12,146 nt of DNA from Candidatus Cloacimonadota bacterium (GCA_018654125.1 JABIME010000028.1:1-12146), one strand, 5' to 3'; counted from the stretch's first letter, positions 1 through 9,126 are shown. Translations and numbers: made by a program. Notes: generated by a model not told the origin, from the letters alone.

Positions 1-1
1 A

Positions 2-3000
2 CGTGAAATTCTAAATATGGATTATTATGATTCAAATGAAACCGCTTCTACACATGATGATGAGATTGGCTCTTTTGATTATGGGTGGGGACTTTTTGTA
101 TATAATCCGCAAGCTGCAAATCCGGTAATTGTAACAGTCCCTCACCCGAATGATGATTTTATAACTCCAGTTATTGGCTATAAATGTTTTAAGGATTGGG
201 ATGCAAAATTTATGTTGATATCCGGTGCTGGCAGAGAAGTTCTATGGGATGGATATGGAAATTATTCTAACTCCCGATCTTTGTGTGATCCATCTAGAAA
301 TAATGATGTTGCCTTTAATATTGCTTATAGATCTTTCTGTGATAACATAAGAGATGAGTTTGGGCAAAGAGAGTTTTCTGCTCAGATACATAGTTATGAT
401 TGGGATAGGCATGATAATCATCCTGATTGTCAGATTTCTGCAATGAATAACTGTCCTACACTTCCAATAAGGGATCTATCTGATTTGCATATGGATATGA
501 TAAACGCTTCTGAGCACATTACTATCCCGCAGAACACTATAGGTTCCAATTCTGAAGTTTTACTAAATGATTACTATTCTGTTAAATATTCTATTTATGA
601 CTTCTTATTTTATAATTGGGAAGGTGAACCATATCCTGTAAATAATACTGTTGATCTGCCTGGATATAGCGGAAATAAACAAAGACTTTATACTTATCAT
701 GATTGGAATGATTATGATGTTTTTGATCCTTTCTTTCATATAGAGATGGATGAACTACCCGGAAGTTATGAAGAGAACACAGAAAATTATGATTGGTTTT
801 ACGGCTATAACAGCCAGAATAATATGTTCGAAATGGATATGCTATTTGAAAACACACTTTCCTATTATTCTATCTGGGTAGATGCAATGACGGAAGTTCT
901 TCCGAACGCTTTAGAACTTGATGATGGTAATCTTCCACCTGTACCCACTAATTTGCATGCTTCTTTTGCTGATCATACTAATATAACTGTTCAATGGAAT
1001 CCTGTTTCTTCCTATGATTTTCACACTTATGAATTAATTTATTCTGATGAGCCAATAACACCTACAAATTACACTTTAATAAGCAGAATAGATGAAGATC
1101 TATTTGCCAGTTCGCTAACTAATGAGTTTTCATTTACATATATGGGAATTAACAATAATTACTTTTTCCAACTTCGTACTTCAGAAAAAAATGGTGATGT
1201 TTCAGATTACTCACCAGAGGTAGAGATCTTCACTGCTCCAGTAAGATATGATGAGATAAATGCGATAGGTCTTGATGAAAAAGTTAACCTGAACTGGATA
1301 GCTGCTGAGCAAGATGGGAATATGGGATTCAGCATCTACAGGAAACAACAGGGTGAAGAATTTACTCTTATAGATAGTTGGCATAACAATATCCTGCTTT
1401 CCGGATCACAAAATCCATATCAAGAATATTCCTACATTGATGATGGTCTGGCTAATGGCAGAGCTTATACTTATATAATCTCCTCCGAAAATGAGCAAGG
1501 TGACCAGTTCCCTTATGAGCAGCAATTAAATTGTTCACCATGTGATTATTATAATATTTTTGTTTCTAATATCACCCTTACAGATTCTGTAACATTTGCC
1601 AAAAATACTTTTGCATATAACGGACAAGATCCCGAATATGATATTGTAAAAAACATGACACTTCCTGAAGATTATGTTTTCGTTGCTTTTTATGAGAGTA
1701 ATTGGATTCCGGGTGGAATGTACTTACAGCAGGAAGTTAAGGGAGATTTTGCTCCATTTGAAATTTATAGAACTTGGAACTTAAGAGTAAAAACAAATCA
1801 ACTTAATGAGCCCCTTGAAATATTCGTAAATCCTGATTTTATTGGTAATAATGGCAATCTTTTCTTACAGAATCTGCAAACTGATCAATTCACAAATTTA
1901 GTAGATGGAAGCTATACTTTCTTTGCAGAGGATTCAATTTATTACGATTTTAAGTTATATTGGGGTAATCTACATCCATATGTTTCCTATGTACATTCAC
2001 AAACTAAATTAAGCCAAGGTGGGGATGAAATGACCATCATTTGGAATTCTCATGTAACCCAACTAACTGAATTCTTTGACCTCTCTATTCAGAATGAAAC
2101 TACCTCTATTACTATAGCTGACAATGTAAATAGGCTTGATGAAGAATATGTTTGGGAAATACCTGAAGAAGCAGAAATCGATGAAGCTAGAATTGTGATT
2201 CGGGCCCATGCTGTAGATGGACAGATCTATGAACAACTATCAACCTTCAACTATGGAATTATACCACTTGAATATACTCTTGAATACGCACAAGGCTGGC
2301 AATTAATAAACAATCCATGGAGTAGTGATGAGTTATTTTTAACTTCAGATGTATTCGGTACCGATTCTGAGCTATTAGAGTTTGATCAACATCTTGGTTT
2401 TGAAGATAGTGATGAATTTCAATTTGGAAATGGGTACTGGCTTAATGCTGATTCAGAGGGATCCTATACAAATTCAGGATCTATTATTACAGAAAACTAT
2501 TATTACATCAATTTGCAATCAGGTTGGAATTTGATTCCAAATCCGCATCTATGTTCTTACAACCCACACAACCTCAGCTTCATAAATTCTGAAGGATCTA
2601 ATTCATATAGAAATGCAATTTTAAATGAATTGATAGCTAACGCAATTTATGTTTATAGAAATAATAAATTTATGATTACTGATGTTATTAATTCACACGA
2701 AGCATTTTATCTATATGCCAATAATGAGAATTTCGATAATATGGAAATTAGATTTACTCCTTATACTCCCAATTATTACAACATCCCTGAAGCCGATTGG
2801 GAAGTTACAATTGCAGCCTCACAAACTGATACAGACGAGATTATTGTAGGTTGTGGTGAATTTGCTTCAGATAATTTTGATAATGAGTATGATCTACCTG
2901 AACCACCTGCAAAACCAGTTGAACATGGTATTACAATGTATATTCCAAAAGATTCACCGGCTGATTCGCTATTTCTTTATAATAATTTACATCGAGAAAT

Positions 3001-3541
3001 TAAGGCTTCTCTGGAAACAGGAATCCCTGAAAGTAAGTTGTGGGATTTTATTCTACAAGTTCAAACTTTAGATGCAATTACACTTGAATTTGATATGTTA
3101 AGTTTGCCGGAAGGATATCATGCTGATATTCATATTGATGGGAATAATTGGAGTCAACTAACAAATGAAAATTATATTTACTCAATTATTCCTTCACAAA
3201 TTGGAACACTAGAAGGCTATATTGAAATAAGTAATAGTACAGCATCTGCCAACAATATTATTTCTACGGCATACGATTTCATTAACTTCCCAAATCCCTT
3301 TAATCCATCAACTAAGATTAGGTTTAATGTTCCAACAGAAAGTGATGTAAATTTGACTATTTATAATATTAAAGGACAGCAAGTAAAAACCATATGCAAT
3401 GAAGTTTTACCAATGGGAAATCATGAATATATATGGGAAGGAAATAATAATTCTAATAATGCAGTAGCTTCTGGTATTTATTTTGTAACCTTAAAAACTC
3501 AAATAGAGACAAAGGTTAGAAAAATATTATTATTGAAGTAA
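2..3541 (+). CDS. Secreted multidomain protein with T9SS type A sorting domain, 5' end outside window
   Basis: The frame is open from the window edge, so the Met at 17 is probably internal and the signal peptide lies outside; 1,179 codons are visible. Numbered from that Met, residues about 35-180 form a compact domain with VPHPNDDF (His43), GAGRE (70-73 region) and QIHSYDWDRH (His125, His132). These are possible metal or catalytic residues, loosely reminiscent of N-formylglutamate amidohydrolase-like or carboxypeptidase-like hydrolases, but I cannot assign the family. Residues about 307-405 and 412-505 resemble fibronectin type III modules. Residues about 755-915 contain two similar beta modules, starting near GWQLINNP (760) and GWNLIPNP (836). 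Residues 1088-1174 are a clear T9SS type A sorting domain: FPNPFNPSTKIRF, YNIKGQ, SGIYFV and a terminal LLLK. This implies Sec export, passage through the T9SS and surface attachment or release. The stop is TAA. The next gene is convergent, so nothing in the window shows its regulation. Confidence 0.85.
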   Translation, partial: REILNMDYYDSNETASTHDDEIGSFDYGWGLFVYNPQAANPVIVTVPHPNDDFITPVIGYKCFKDWDAKFMLISGAGREVLWDGYGNYSNSRSLCDPSRNNDVAFNIAYRSFCDNIRDEFGQREFSAQIHSYDWDRHDNHPDCQISAMNNCPTLPIRDLSDLHMDMINASEHITIPQNTIGSNSEVLLNDYYSVKYSIYDFLFYNWEGEPYPVNNTVDLPGYSGNKQRLYTYHDWNDYDVFDPFFHIEMDELPGSYEENTENYDWFYGYNSQNNMFEMDMLFENTLSYYSIWVDAMTEVLPNALELDDGNLPPVPTNLHASFADHTNITVQWNPVSSYDFHTYELIYSDEPITPTNYTLISRIDEDLFASSLTNEFSFTYMGINNNYFFQLRTSEKNGDVSDYSPEVEIFTAPVRYDEINAIGLDEKVNLNWIAAEQDGNMGFSIYRKQQGEEFTLIDSWHNNILLSGSQNPYQEYSYIDDGLANGRAYTYIISSENEQGDQFPYEQQLNCSPCDYYNIFVSNITLTDSVTFAKNTFAYNGQDPEYDIVKNMTLPEDYVFVAFYESNWIPGGMYLQQEVKGDFAPFEIYRTWNLRVKTNQLNEPLEIFVNPDFIGNNGNLFLQNLQTDQFTNLVDGSYTFFAEDSIYYDFKLYWGNLHPYVSYVHSQTKLSQGGDEMTIIWNSHVTQLTEFFDLSIQNETTSITIADNVNRLDEEYVWEIPEEAEIDEARIVIRAHAVDGQIYEQLSTFNYGIIPLEYTLEYAQGWQLINNPWSSDELFLTSDVFGTDSELLEFDQHLGFEDSDEFQFGNGYWLNADSEGSYTNSGSIITENYYYINLQSGWNLIPNPHLCSYNPHNLSFINSEGSNSYRNAILNELIANAIYVYRNNKFMITDVINSHEAFYLYANNENFDNMEIRFTPYTPNYYNIPEADWEVTIAASQTDTDEIIVGCGEFASDNFDNEYDLPEPPAKPVEHGITMYIPKDSPADSLFLYNNLHREIKASLETGIPESKLWDFILQVQTLDAITLEFDMLSLPEGYHADIHIDGNNWSQLTNENYIYSIIPSQIGTLEGYIEISNSTASANNIISTAYDFINFPNPFNPSTKIRFNVPTESDVNLTIYNIKGQQVKTICNEVLPMGNHEYIWEGNNNSNNAVASGIYFVTLKTQIETKVRKILLLK

Positions 3542-3576
3542 AATGAGATAAATGAATAATTACTAAATAACTCAAC

Positions 3577-3607
3577 AAAAAAAACGCTCCGAAAAATTCG
3601 AAGCGTT
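3577..3607 (-). terminator. Rho-independent terminator between convergent genes, strong on the minus strand
   Basis: An inverted repeat at 3583-3607 has a 6-bp outer stem (AACGCT/AGCGTT), one C-A mismatch, a 4-bp inner stem and a loop of three A. On the minus strand it is followed directly by eight T (3584-3577, partly shared with the stem base), which is the classic form for the gene ending at 3631. On the plus strand it is followed only by a mixed A/T stretch, so it may also stop the plus-strand gene ending at 3541, but less efficiently. Confidence 0.85.
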
Positions 3608-3630
3608 AATATATTTTTGGTATTATTGTA

Positions 3631-5289
3631 TTATTTAAGAAGAATCATCCTTTTAGTTTCTTCATGGTTATCGGTTTTCATTTTGTAAAGGTAGATTCCA
3701 CTAGAAACAGGCTGATTATTATCATCCTTTCCATTCCAAACTATAGAGTGCTGCCCTTCGACTCCGCCAAGAATAACAGGGAAACTTTTCACTTTCTGAC
3801 CTTTCAAATTGTAGATCTCCAGCGATGCAAACGAGGACGTTTGAGCTATTGTAAAAGAAATAGTTGTTGTTGGGTTAAAAGGATTAGGGTAATTCCCAAT
3901 AAGTTTATTAGAAGTTATTGAAAGATCATCATCTGCGTCCGTTAAGTTCAGCGTCATAATAATTGGGATTATTAATTCTTCTTGTGAAGGATCATTACTT
4001 AATATTACTATCTCGGCAGAATATTGACCATTCTCAAGTCCGACAGGATCAAAGGAAACTAAGATCTCTTCTGCTCCACCGGGTTGAATTGACAAAAACT
4101 CTTGATCTATCCCCAACCATTGTGTTGAGTCGTCGATCATTAACTCACAATTCAATTCATAACCTCCGTTATTTGACAAAGTTATCATTTCATAGTGAGT
4201 ATCATCAGATATCAGTGTTACATCTAAAAGAGATTGATCACATAGGATTGTCGGTGGAAGAACACATTCTGCGGATAATTGAATAACAAGTTCGGGTGTG
4301 TCCGGATCATTACTAGCAATCGTTAGTTCCCCAATATAATCTCCAATATCATCTATCATAAATTCAATTTCAACCATCTGTTGTTCAGAAGGATCCAATG
4401 CAATTTCGGTTAGATCACTATAAATAAATCCTTCACCGGAAATTGAAATATCACTTATAATAAGTGTATCTAACCCTGTATTGGAAATTTCTAATTCTAT
4501 ATTGTAAACAGTTTCTGGAAAGGTTATTCCAAAATCAAGTTCATCCTCTAGGACATAAATATTGGGTAATGGATCTCCCATTAAAAAGCTGAGATATTGC
4601 ATCATTACATCTGCTTTAGTGTTACCAACAGATCCATCTGCCATAGCACCAAAAAAAGCTGAAGCACCAATTGTTCTATATGTTCCTGAGTCGTAAAAAA
4701 CTCCTCTGGTTACGTTATCCTGTGAGTGTGAAAAAGGGGTACCTAAATCTGCTTCTAACTCATCAATACCGTAATCTGCATTAGAGCCATAAAGATAACC
4801 CATCGAAAATTCATTAAAGGTGATAGAACTATCAGCAATTATTGTTTCGATGCCAGAATATAAACTGCTTGGATTGGAATAATCTCCTAATCCAAAATAG
4901 GGACGTAATGCAGCATGTTCACCTGTACCCAATATTGCACTTTCTAAGTAAACTGCTTTCCCAGATTCTAAAAAGTCTATAATACTTTGCATATCATCAG
5001 ATCCGACCGGATCTGGTGGAGTCCAGCCTCAACCACCACACCAAATACCAGCTGTTGCAAAAATAATATCATAACCAGTTAGGTCATCGGGTAACATTGA
5101 GTCTACAACTGCAATTATTCCATTTGCAGATAATGCAGTTTTAATTCCTGCTTCTAATCCAATATAAGACCACGGGTCTTCCGGATCTGATATCTCTGAA
5201 CTATCATCTCTATCCCAGAGAAAAACATTCTGAGCTGATAACATTGATAAACATAAGATAATCAACACCAAAATAATATTTAGTTTCAT
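3631..5289 (-). CDS. T9SS-sorted secreted protein with one in-frame TGA at codon 87; candidate selenoprotein
   Basis: Two open stretches in the same frame (5289 to 5032 and 5028 to 3631) are separated only by the TGA at 5031-5029; together they give 552 residues. The start at 5289 is preferred because TGAGGT lies just upstream; a second ATG at 5301 contains that site. Residues 1-19 are a signal peptide (KLNIILVLIILCLSMLSA). Residues about 21-190 look like a Rossmann or glutamine-amidotransferase-like fold: VFLWDRD strand, YDIIFATAG strand, then MQSIIDFLESGKAVYLES. The TGA falls in this domain after Ile-Trp-Cys-Gly-Gly, so selenocysteine would make a CxxU motif. Residues about 195-440 hold two immunoglobulin-like repeats of the ASPM/choice-of-anchor D type (LDFG, ISNTG, SNDP). 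The last about 85 residues are a T9SS type A sorting domain (YPNPFNPTTTISF, YNLKGQ, SGIYLYKMKT, LLLK). Intact coding on both sides argues against a decayed pseudogene; a single mutation or sequencing error stays possible. The enzymatic role is unknown. Confidence 0.75.
4995..5031 (-). promoter_or_regulatory. Candidate bacterial SECIS element after an in-frame TGA
   Basis: On the minus strand the TGA (5031-5029) is followed after 13 nt by a perfect 7-bp stem, CAGATCC / GGATCTG (5015-5009 and 5004-4998), closing a four-base loop GGTC (5008-5005). After one C-A mismatch two more pairs can form (5017-5018 with 4996-4995). The distance from TGA to the loop is 20 nt. In E. coli fdhF the SECIS apical loop that binds SelB is also GGUC, at a similar distance (from memory, about 18 nt). 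The sequence is simultaneously coding (Asp-Pro-Val-Gly-Ser-Asp), as bacterial SECIS elements are. Decoding function is inferred, not shown. Confidence 0.55.
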
Positions 5290-5324
5290 ATAAAACCTCA
5301 TAATTTAATTTTTATTTAACACTA

Positions 5325-5340
5325 TGCAATAAATGTACCA
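5325..5340 (-). promoter_or_regulatory. Sigma-54 (-24/-12) promoter of the TGA-containing gene
   Basis: The minus strand reads TGGTAC-ATTTA-TTGCA (5340-5325), against the sigma-54 consensus TGGCAC-N5-TTGCA: one mismatch outside the invariant GG and GC, with exact spacing. Transcription would start near 5314, giving a leader of about 25 nt before the ATG at 5289. A promoter of this class needs an ATP-driven activator; one is encoded at the right end of the window. Confidence 0.7.
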
Positions 5341-5393
5341 AAAACCTTTTCGATATGAACTTTTATCACAGTGAAATCTAATCTTAATTAATT

Positions 5394-5419
5394 AAAAATG
5401 CCCCAGCAAGCTGGGGCAT
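5394..5419 (-). terminator. Rho-independent terminator of the C25 peptidase gene
   Basis: A perfect inverted repeat, TGCCCCAGC-AA-GCTGGGGCA (5399-5418), folds as a GC-rich stem of at least 8 bp with a CAAG-type loop; flanking A and T add one more pair. On the minus strand it is followed by five T and then AATTAATT. It lies 47 nt beyond the peptidase stop codon and upstream of the sigma-54 promoter, so it separates the two minus-strand transcription units. Confidence 0.85.
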
Positions 5420-5465
5420 AATTTTAGTTTAATTACGATTTATCTACTAAAGATTGCACCCAGTA

Positions 5466-8400
5466 TTATTTTAGAAGAATCATTTTTCTGGTTGAAGTGT
5501 AAGATGCTGTTTTCATCTTATAGAAATAGATCCCTGATGAAACTGATTTACCACTATCATCTTTCCCACTCCACACAACTTGATGATTTTCTGCTGGAAG
5601 ATCAGTATTAATAAGTGTCTTCACTTTCTGACCCTTAATATTATAAACTTCAAGTTGCACATTTCCAGCTTCTTTTAACGAGAAAGAAATTGTAGTTATT
5701 GGATTAAAAGGATTTGGGAAATTTGCATGAAGTTTATTCTTAATTGTAAAAATTGTTTCATCATTACTACCAGATGTATTAGAATAATGAACATCATCAA
5801 TATACCAACCTTCACCCGTCATTAAACCGGCACTTCCAAATACAAATCGTAGTTGTGCAATACCGGAATATGCAGAAAGGTCAAGAACAACCTCTTCCCA
5901 ATCTATATCACCTGCAAATACAGGAGTTCCTTCTTCAAAAGGTGCAGTTGGAATATTCATTATTGTACACGGATAACCACCAATTGGCTCAACTTGTTCC
6001 CATTCTCCACCGTTTACAGAGATCTCTATAAGTCCTCCATCCCAAGTAATTGGACTGTCTGAACCTACATCCATCCAGTGATTGAATGCTATTTGTGCAC
6101 CAGGGAAAACCTCAATTTCCGGCATAACTAGAGCAGCATGAATTAGGTTTGAATAATAAAGTTCGCCAATTCCTCCACATTTCATTGAATTGCTTCCATC
6201 TTCTGTATGATTTCTAAAATCATCTAAATGCCATTCATCTAAGTATTCATCAGTGAGTATCATATGTTCCCAACCAGCATCTCCACTTTCAAAATTGTAA
6301 GCTATAAATCCAATTGGTAATCTTAAAATGGATTGGAAAGTAAATTCGCTGCTGTCAATAACGTATACATTCATTTCAGAAAAATACTCTACTGGGCTAT
6401 CGGCAGCAACATCTAGTATAAATGGAATTGTTGTGTTTTCAATGGCGTCAGGAGCAATTGAAGGAATAATATCTAACCCACTTACAGTTACATAATCATC
6501 TGTTGAGAATAATAGAGTTTGAGTTTCATAGGCGTAACCATTTCCAATATTATGAAAGCTCAAATATGCTTCTGCTTGTTCACCCGGATCGAGTATTTGA
6601 TCTGAACCTGTTAGTACATTAAGATCAAAATTATAATACTCTAATATTGCTGCATTACAATTAAGTTCAAAACTACTTATCCAACTTATACTATTTGATG
6701 TAACTTCAATTTCAAATTCAATTATTGTATTATCTTCTATTAAAGGAAGCAACTCGATTGTGAATGCATCGGTAAAAGTCATAGTTGATGAAGCGGGAAT
6801 TTGTCCTCCACTCATTGCATCATTAATAATAGTTACTTGATCTGAATCTGTAGTAAGAACTGCTGAAACTGAATTCCCAGTTGGTAGCATACCAATATTC
6901 TGTAAAGTTAGGTCAATTTGCAGAGTATCTAAAGATTGATAAGAATCATCTGCATGAACACCAAGTTCAATATAATCTACTTCATAATAGATAACATACA
7001 TATCCGGAGAAATAATTGCAACGTCTGCAGAATAGCGATAATGATTTTGTTGTGTAACAGTAACCTTCATTGTGTTATCGGGAACTTGTTGTGGAATACC
7101 TATTGTCTGCATAGTTCCTGTAGCCAAAACCGATGCGATGATCCCACCATCTACAGAAAGACCTATTAAAGCACCTTCATCAGCTGTTATATCAAATGTT
7201 TCTAGCCCAGACATCAATTCATCAGCATGGCTAACAGTAAGTTGCTGTGGCATTTCTGAATGTACTGTAGAAAATGCACATCCATGATGATGGAACAAAT
7301 TATATGTAACTGCTTTATTATTAGTATTATATGGCCATGAAGATTGTTGTAGAAAATATTTACCAGCAGCATTTGCAAACGCTGGTCTTATCCAATCCGA
7401 CTCTGAAGGATCCCCACCATATTGTGGTAAAAAGTTCTTCCACAAATTATCATACATTCCCCAAACATAAGTGTCATTTACAAAAGAATAGGAAACTTCT
7501 GAGGCTGCGGTAATTCCGAGGGCGCCTTGCTCATGCCTATGAAAAAGTTCTGCCCAGGAATTTTGTGAAGCATTGTATTTACCTGTTAAACAGTTTATTG
7601 AAAACACGAAAACTAGGTCTTCATTATTAAGGCCATTCAAATTTCCAATATCATAATCTGGTTCTCCCCAGCCTGTAATACCACCGTGATCTCTGTGTTG
7701 TAGCATGAAAGCACCACTATTTATAGCATTATTCACATCTATGGCATTTCCACCTGACCAACCACCCAATGAGGATGGAGATGCAGGAATGTAGCCAAGT
7801 CCATTTGGACCAAACACATTAAGTACTGAATAAGTATTTGTAGCTGTAGACCAAGGATCGACATCAGGATTTCCATCATAAATAGCATTTATTCTAACCT
7901 GATCTTTCCCCAGTTCATTTTGCCAGAATCCACCTACAGTCTCTGAACAGATCTGGAACCAGCGCTCAGTTTGCCATCCTAATGCTGTTATAGGATGATC
8001 ATAAAAATCTTGATTAGTTGTTGGATTTCTTTCATAATCTAAAACCTTGTTAATCATAATAGTAAGCTGATCTTCATTCTGTGCTGTCATTCGCGCTAGA
8101 ATTACATCCGGCATACTATTGCCAGTTACATCAGCATAAATATTGTCGGAAACACAATAATTATTCCAAATTGGAGAAACTATTGAACTGCCAGCTGTTC
8201 CATAATCACCAATTAATAAAACTGCTGATGGTGGATTATCCCAAGTATTATAAGCATCATCAATATAGTTTTCTATCGCACTAACAGTATTACCACCAAT
8301 TTCAGTAGTTGTAACCACACCGGTTCTTATACCTTGCTCATTTCTGAATATGCTCAGAGAATCTGCCCATTGTATAAAAATTGGATCATCCGGGGTAATA

Positions 8401-9125
8401 ATAACATAATCATAATCATCTGTTCTACTTAAAGAAGTTGTGTGCTGTAAAGCTGGTAATGATTCATAATTCAAGAAAATATCACTTAGAAGATCCTCCC
8501 ACCAGATGCTTCGTAATCTATCTTCACCAAATTTACTTGAACCACCTTTGAAGCTAATTTTAATTCTAAGATTTTTATAGATCATAAGCTCTTTTGTGAT
8601 CGGGTTATATTGGAATGGTGTGATTCCAAGTATCGCTGCATCCACTCCTCTTATTTCTGTAATATCAGAAATAGCAACAGGATTTACAGGATAGAATGAA
8701 TTTGTAGAATATACATCTTTATTCTTAAGATAAGTTAGAGGTCCTGTTTCGGTATCGAGGGGAATTCTTGGGGCAGGTGCGATATTAATATCTCTAATTA
8801 TTTCAGTTTGCTTAGCCAAAATTTCTAACTCGATATTTGCATTATTTGGTAAAGCGAAGAATCGTCCAAAACCTGGAAGATCTGGCATTCCTTCATCATT
8901 TGGTAACAAAATTTCTGAGAGAGATGGTTTAATCATTTTAATGCCGTTTACTTCTACTTCTTCTAGTGCAATTTCATGTACAGAGTATTCCACTATTATC
9001 TCAGTTCTTGATGCTTCTATCAGATTCAAGCCTTCCTTATTCCAATTATCTTCAAATTGTATAATTGTAGAATTTAGAAAACTAATTATACTTACAACAG
9101 CTAAAATAAAAATCAATTTTTTCAT
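5466..9125 (-). CDS. Gingipain-family (C25) cysteine peptidase with T9SS type A sorting domain
   Basis: This 1,219-residue extracellular cysteine protease belongs to peptidase family C25. The start at 9125 is chosen because the excellent site GAGGTGAT sits 5 nt upstream and gives a signal peptide MKKLIFILAVVSIISFLNS; the frame is open further up, to 9179, but that start would lie at the promoter. Domains: propeptide of the C25 type, about 20-225; catalytic domain, about 235-570, starting at DYDYVIITPDD, with the likely catalytic His480 in QHRDHGG and Cys512 in FSINCLTGKY, both intact; CARDB-like beta domains, about 705-930; a MAM/jelly-roll (choice-of-anchor J, cleaved-adhesin-like) domain, about 940-1115 (NFESGDAGW to GWYIDDVHY); and a sorting domain over the last about 85 residues (FPNPFNPITTISF, YNIKGQ, SGIYFYKMKT, LLLK). 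Because it carries its own sorting domain it is T9SS cargo, not the sorting enzyme PorU, which is also C25 but lacks one. It likely degrades external protein. Confidence 0.93.
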   Translation of the reverse strand: MKKLIFILAVVSIISFLNSTIIQFEDNWNKEGLNLIEASRTEIIVEYSVHEIALEEVEVNGIKMIKPSLSEILLPNDEGMPDLPGFGRFFALPNNANIELEILAKQTEIIRDINIAPAPRIPLDTETGPLTYLKNKDVYSTNSFYPVNPVAISDITEIRGVDAAILGITPFQYNPITKELMIYKNLRIKISFKGGSSKFGEDRLRSIWWEDLLSDIFLNYESLPALQHTTSLSRTDDYDYVIITPDDPIFIQWADSLSIFRNEQGIRTGVVTTTEIGGNTVSAIENYIDDAYNTWDNPPSAVLLIGDYGTAGSSIVSPIWNNYCVSDNIYADVTGNSMPDVILARMTAQNEDQLTIMINKVLDYERNPTTNQDFYDHPITALGWQTERWFQICSETVGGFWQNELGKDQVRINAIYDGNPDVDPWSTATNTYSVLNVFGPNGLGYIPASPSSLGGWSGGNAIDVNNAINSGAFMLQHRDHGGITGWGEPDYDIGNLNGLNNEDLVFVFSINCLTGKYNASQNSWAELFHRHEQGALGITAASEVSYSFVNDTYVWGMYDNLWKNFLPQYGGDPSESDWIRPAFANAAGKYFLQQSSWPYNTNNKAVTYNLFHHHGCAFSTVHSEMPQQLTVSHADELMSGLETFDITADEGALIGLSVDGGIIASVLATGTMQTIGIPQQVPDNTMKVTVTQQNHYRYSADVAIISPDMYVIYYEVDYIELGVHADDSYQSLDTLQIDLTLQNIGMLPTGNSVSAVLTTDSDQVTIINDAMSGGQIPASSTMTFTDAFTIELLPLIEDNTIIEFEIEVTSNSISWISSFELNCNAAILEYYNFDLNVLTGSDQILDPGEQAEAYLSFHNIGNGYAYETQTLLFSTDDYVTVSGLDIIPSIAPDAIENTTIPFILDVAADSPVEYFSEMNVYVIDSSEFTFQSILRLPIGFIAYNFESGDAGWEHMILTDEYLDEWHLDDFRNHTEDGSNSMKCGGIGELYYSNLIHAALVMPEIEVFPGAQIAFNHWMDVGSDSPITWDGGLIEISVNGGEWEQVEPIGGYPCTIMNIPTAPFEEGTPVFAGDIDWEEVVLDLSAYSGIAQLRFVFGSAGLMTGEGWYIDDVHYSNTSGSNDETIFTIKNKLHANFPNPFNPITTISFSLKEAGNVQLEVYNIKGQKVKTLINTDLPAENHQVVWSGKDDSGKSVSSGIYFYKMKTASYTSTRKMILLK

Positions 9126-9126
9126 A

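Noticed and set aside
591..857. Minus-strand and other short open frames inside the long genes
   Set aside because: They are shadows of the large coding regions, without ribosome binding sites or recognisable domains.
3631..4992. Separate gene starting at the ATG at 4992
   Set aside because: It has no good ribosome binding site, would lack the signal peptide that a T9SS protein needs, and continues in the same frame from the stretch before the TGA.
5029..5031. TGA decoded as Trp or Gly through an alternative genetic code
   Set aside because: The activator gene ends with TGA at its normal family length, TGG is used for Trp throughout, and no other visible gene contains an in-frame TGA.
5366..5374. 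Small dyad TCAC-A-GTGA upstream of the sigma-54 promoter
   Set aside because: It has only 4-bp arms, which are expected by chance, and no second copy was seen.
5398..5419. GC-rich palindrome as an activator enhancer for the 5325-5340 promoter
   Set aside because: It fits an intrinsic terminator for the upstream peptidase gene better, with a T-run on the minus strand, and shares no sequence with the 11636-11658 palindrome.
5466..9125. PorU sortase of the type IX system
   Set aside because: PorU is also a C25 protein but lacks a C-terminal sorting domain; this protein has a clear one, so it is cargo.
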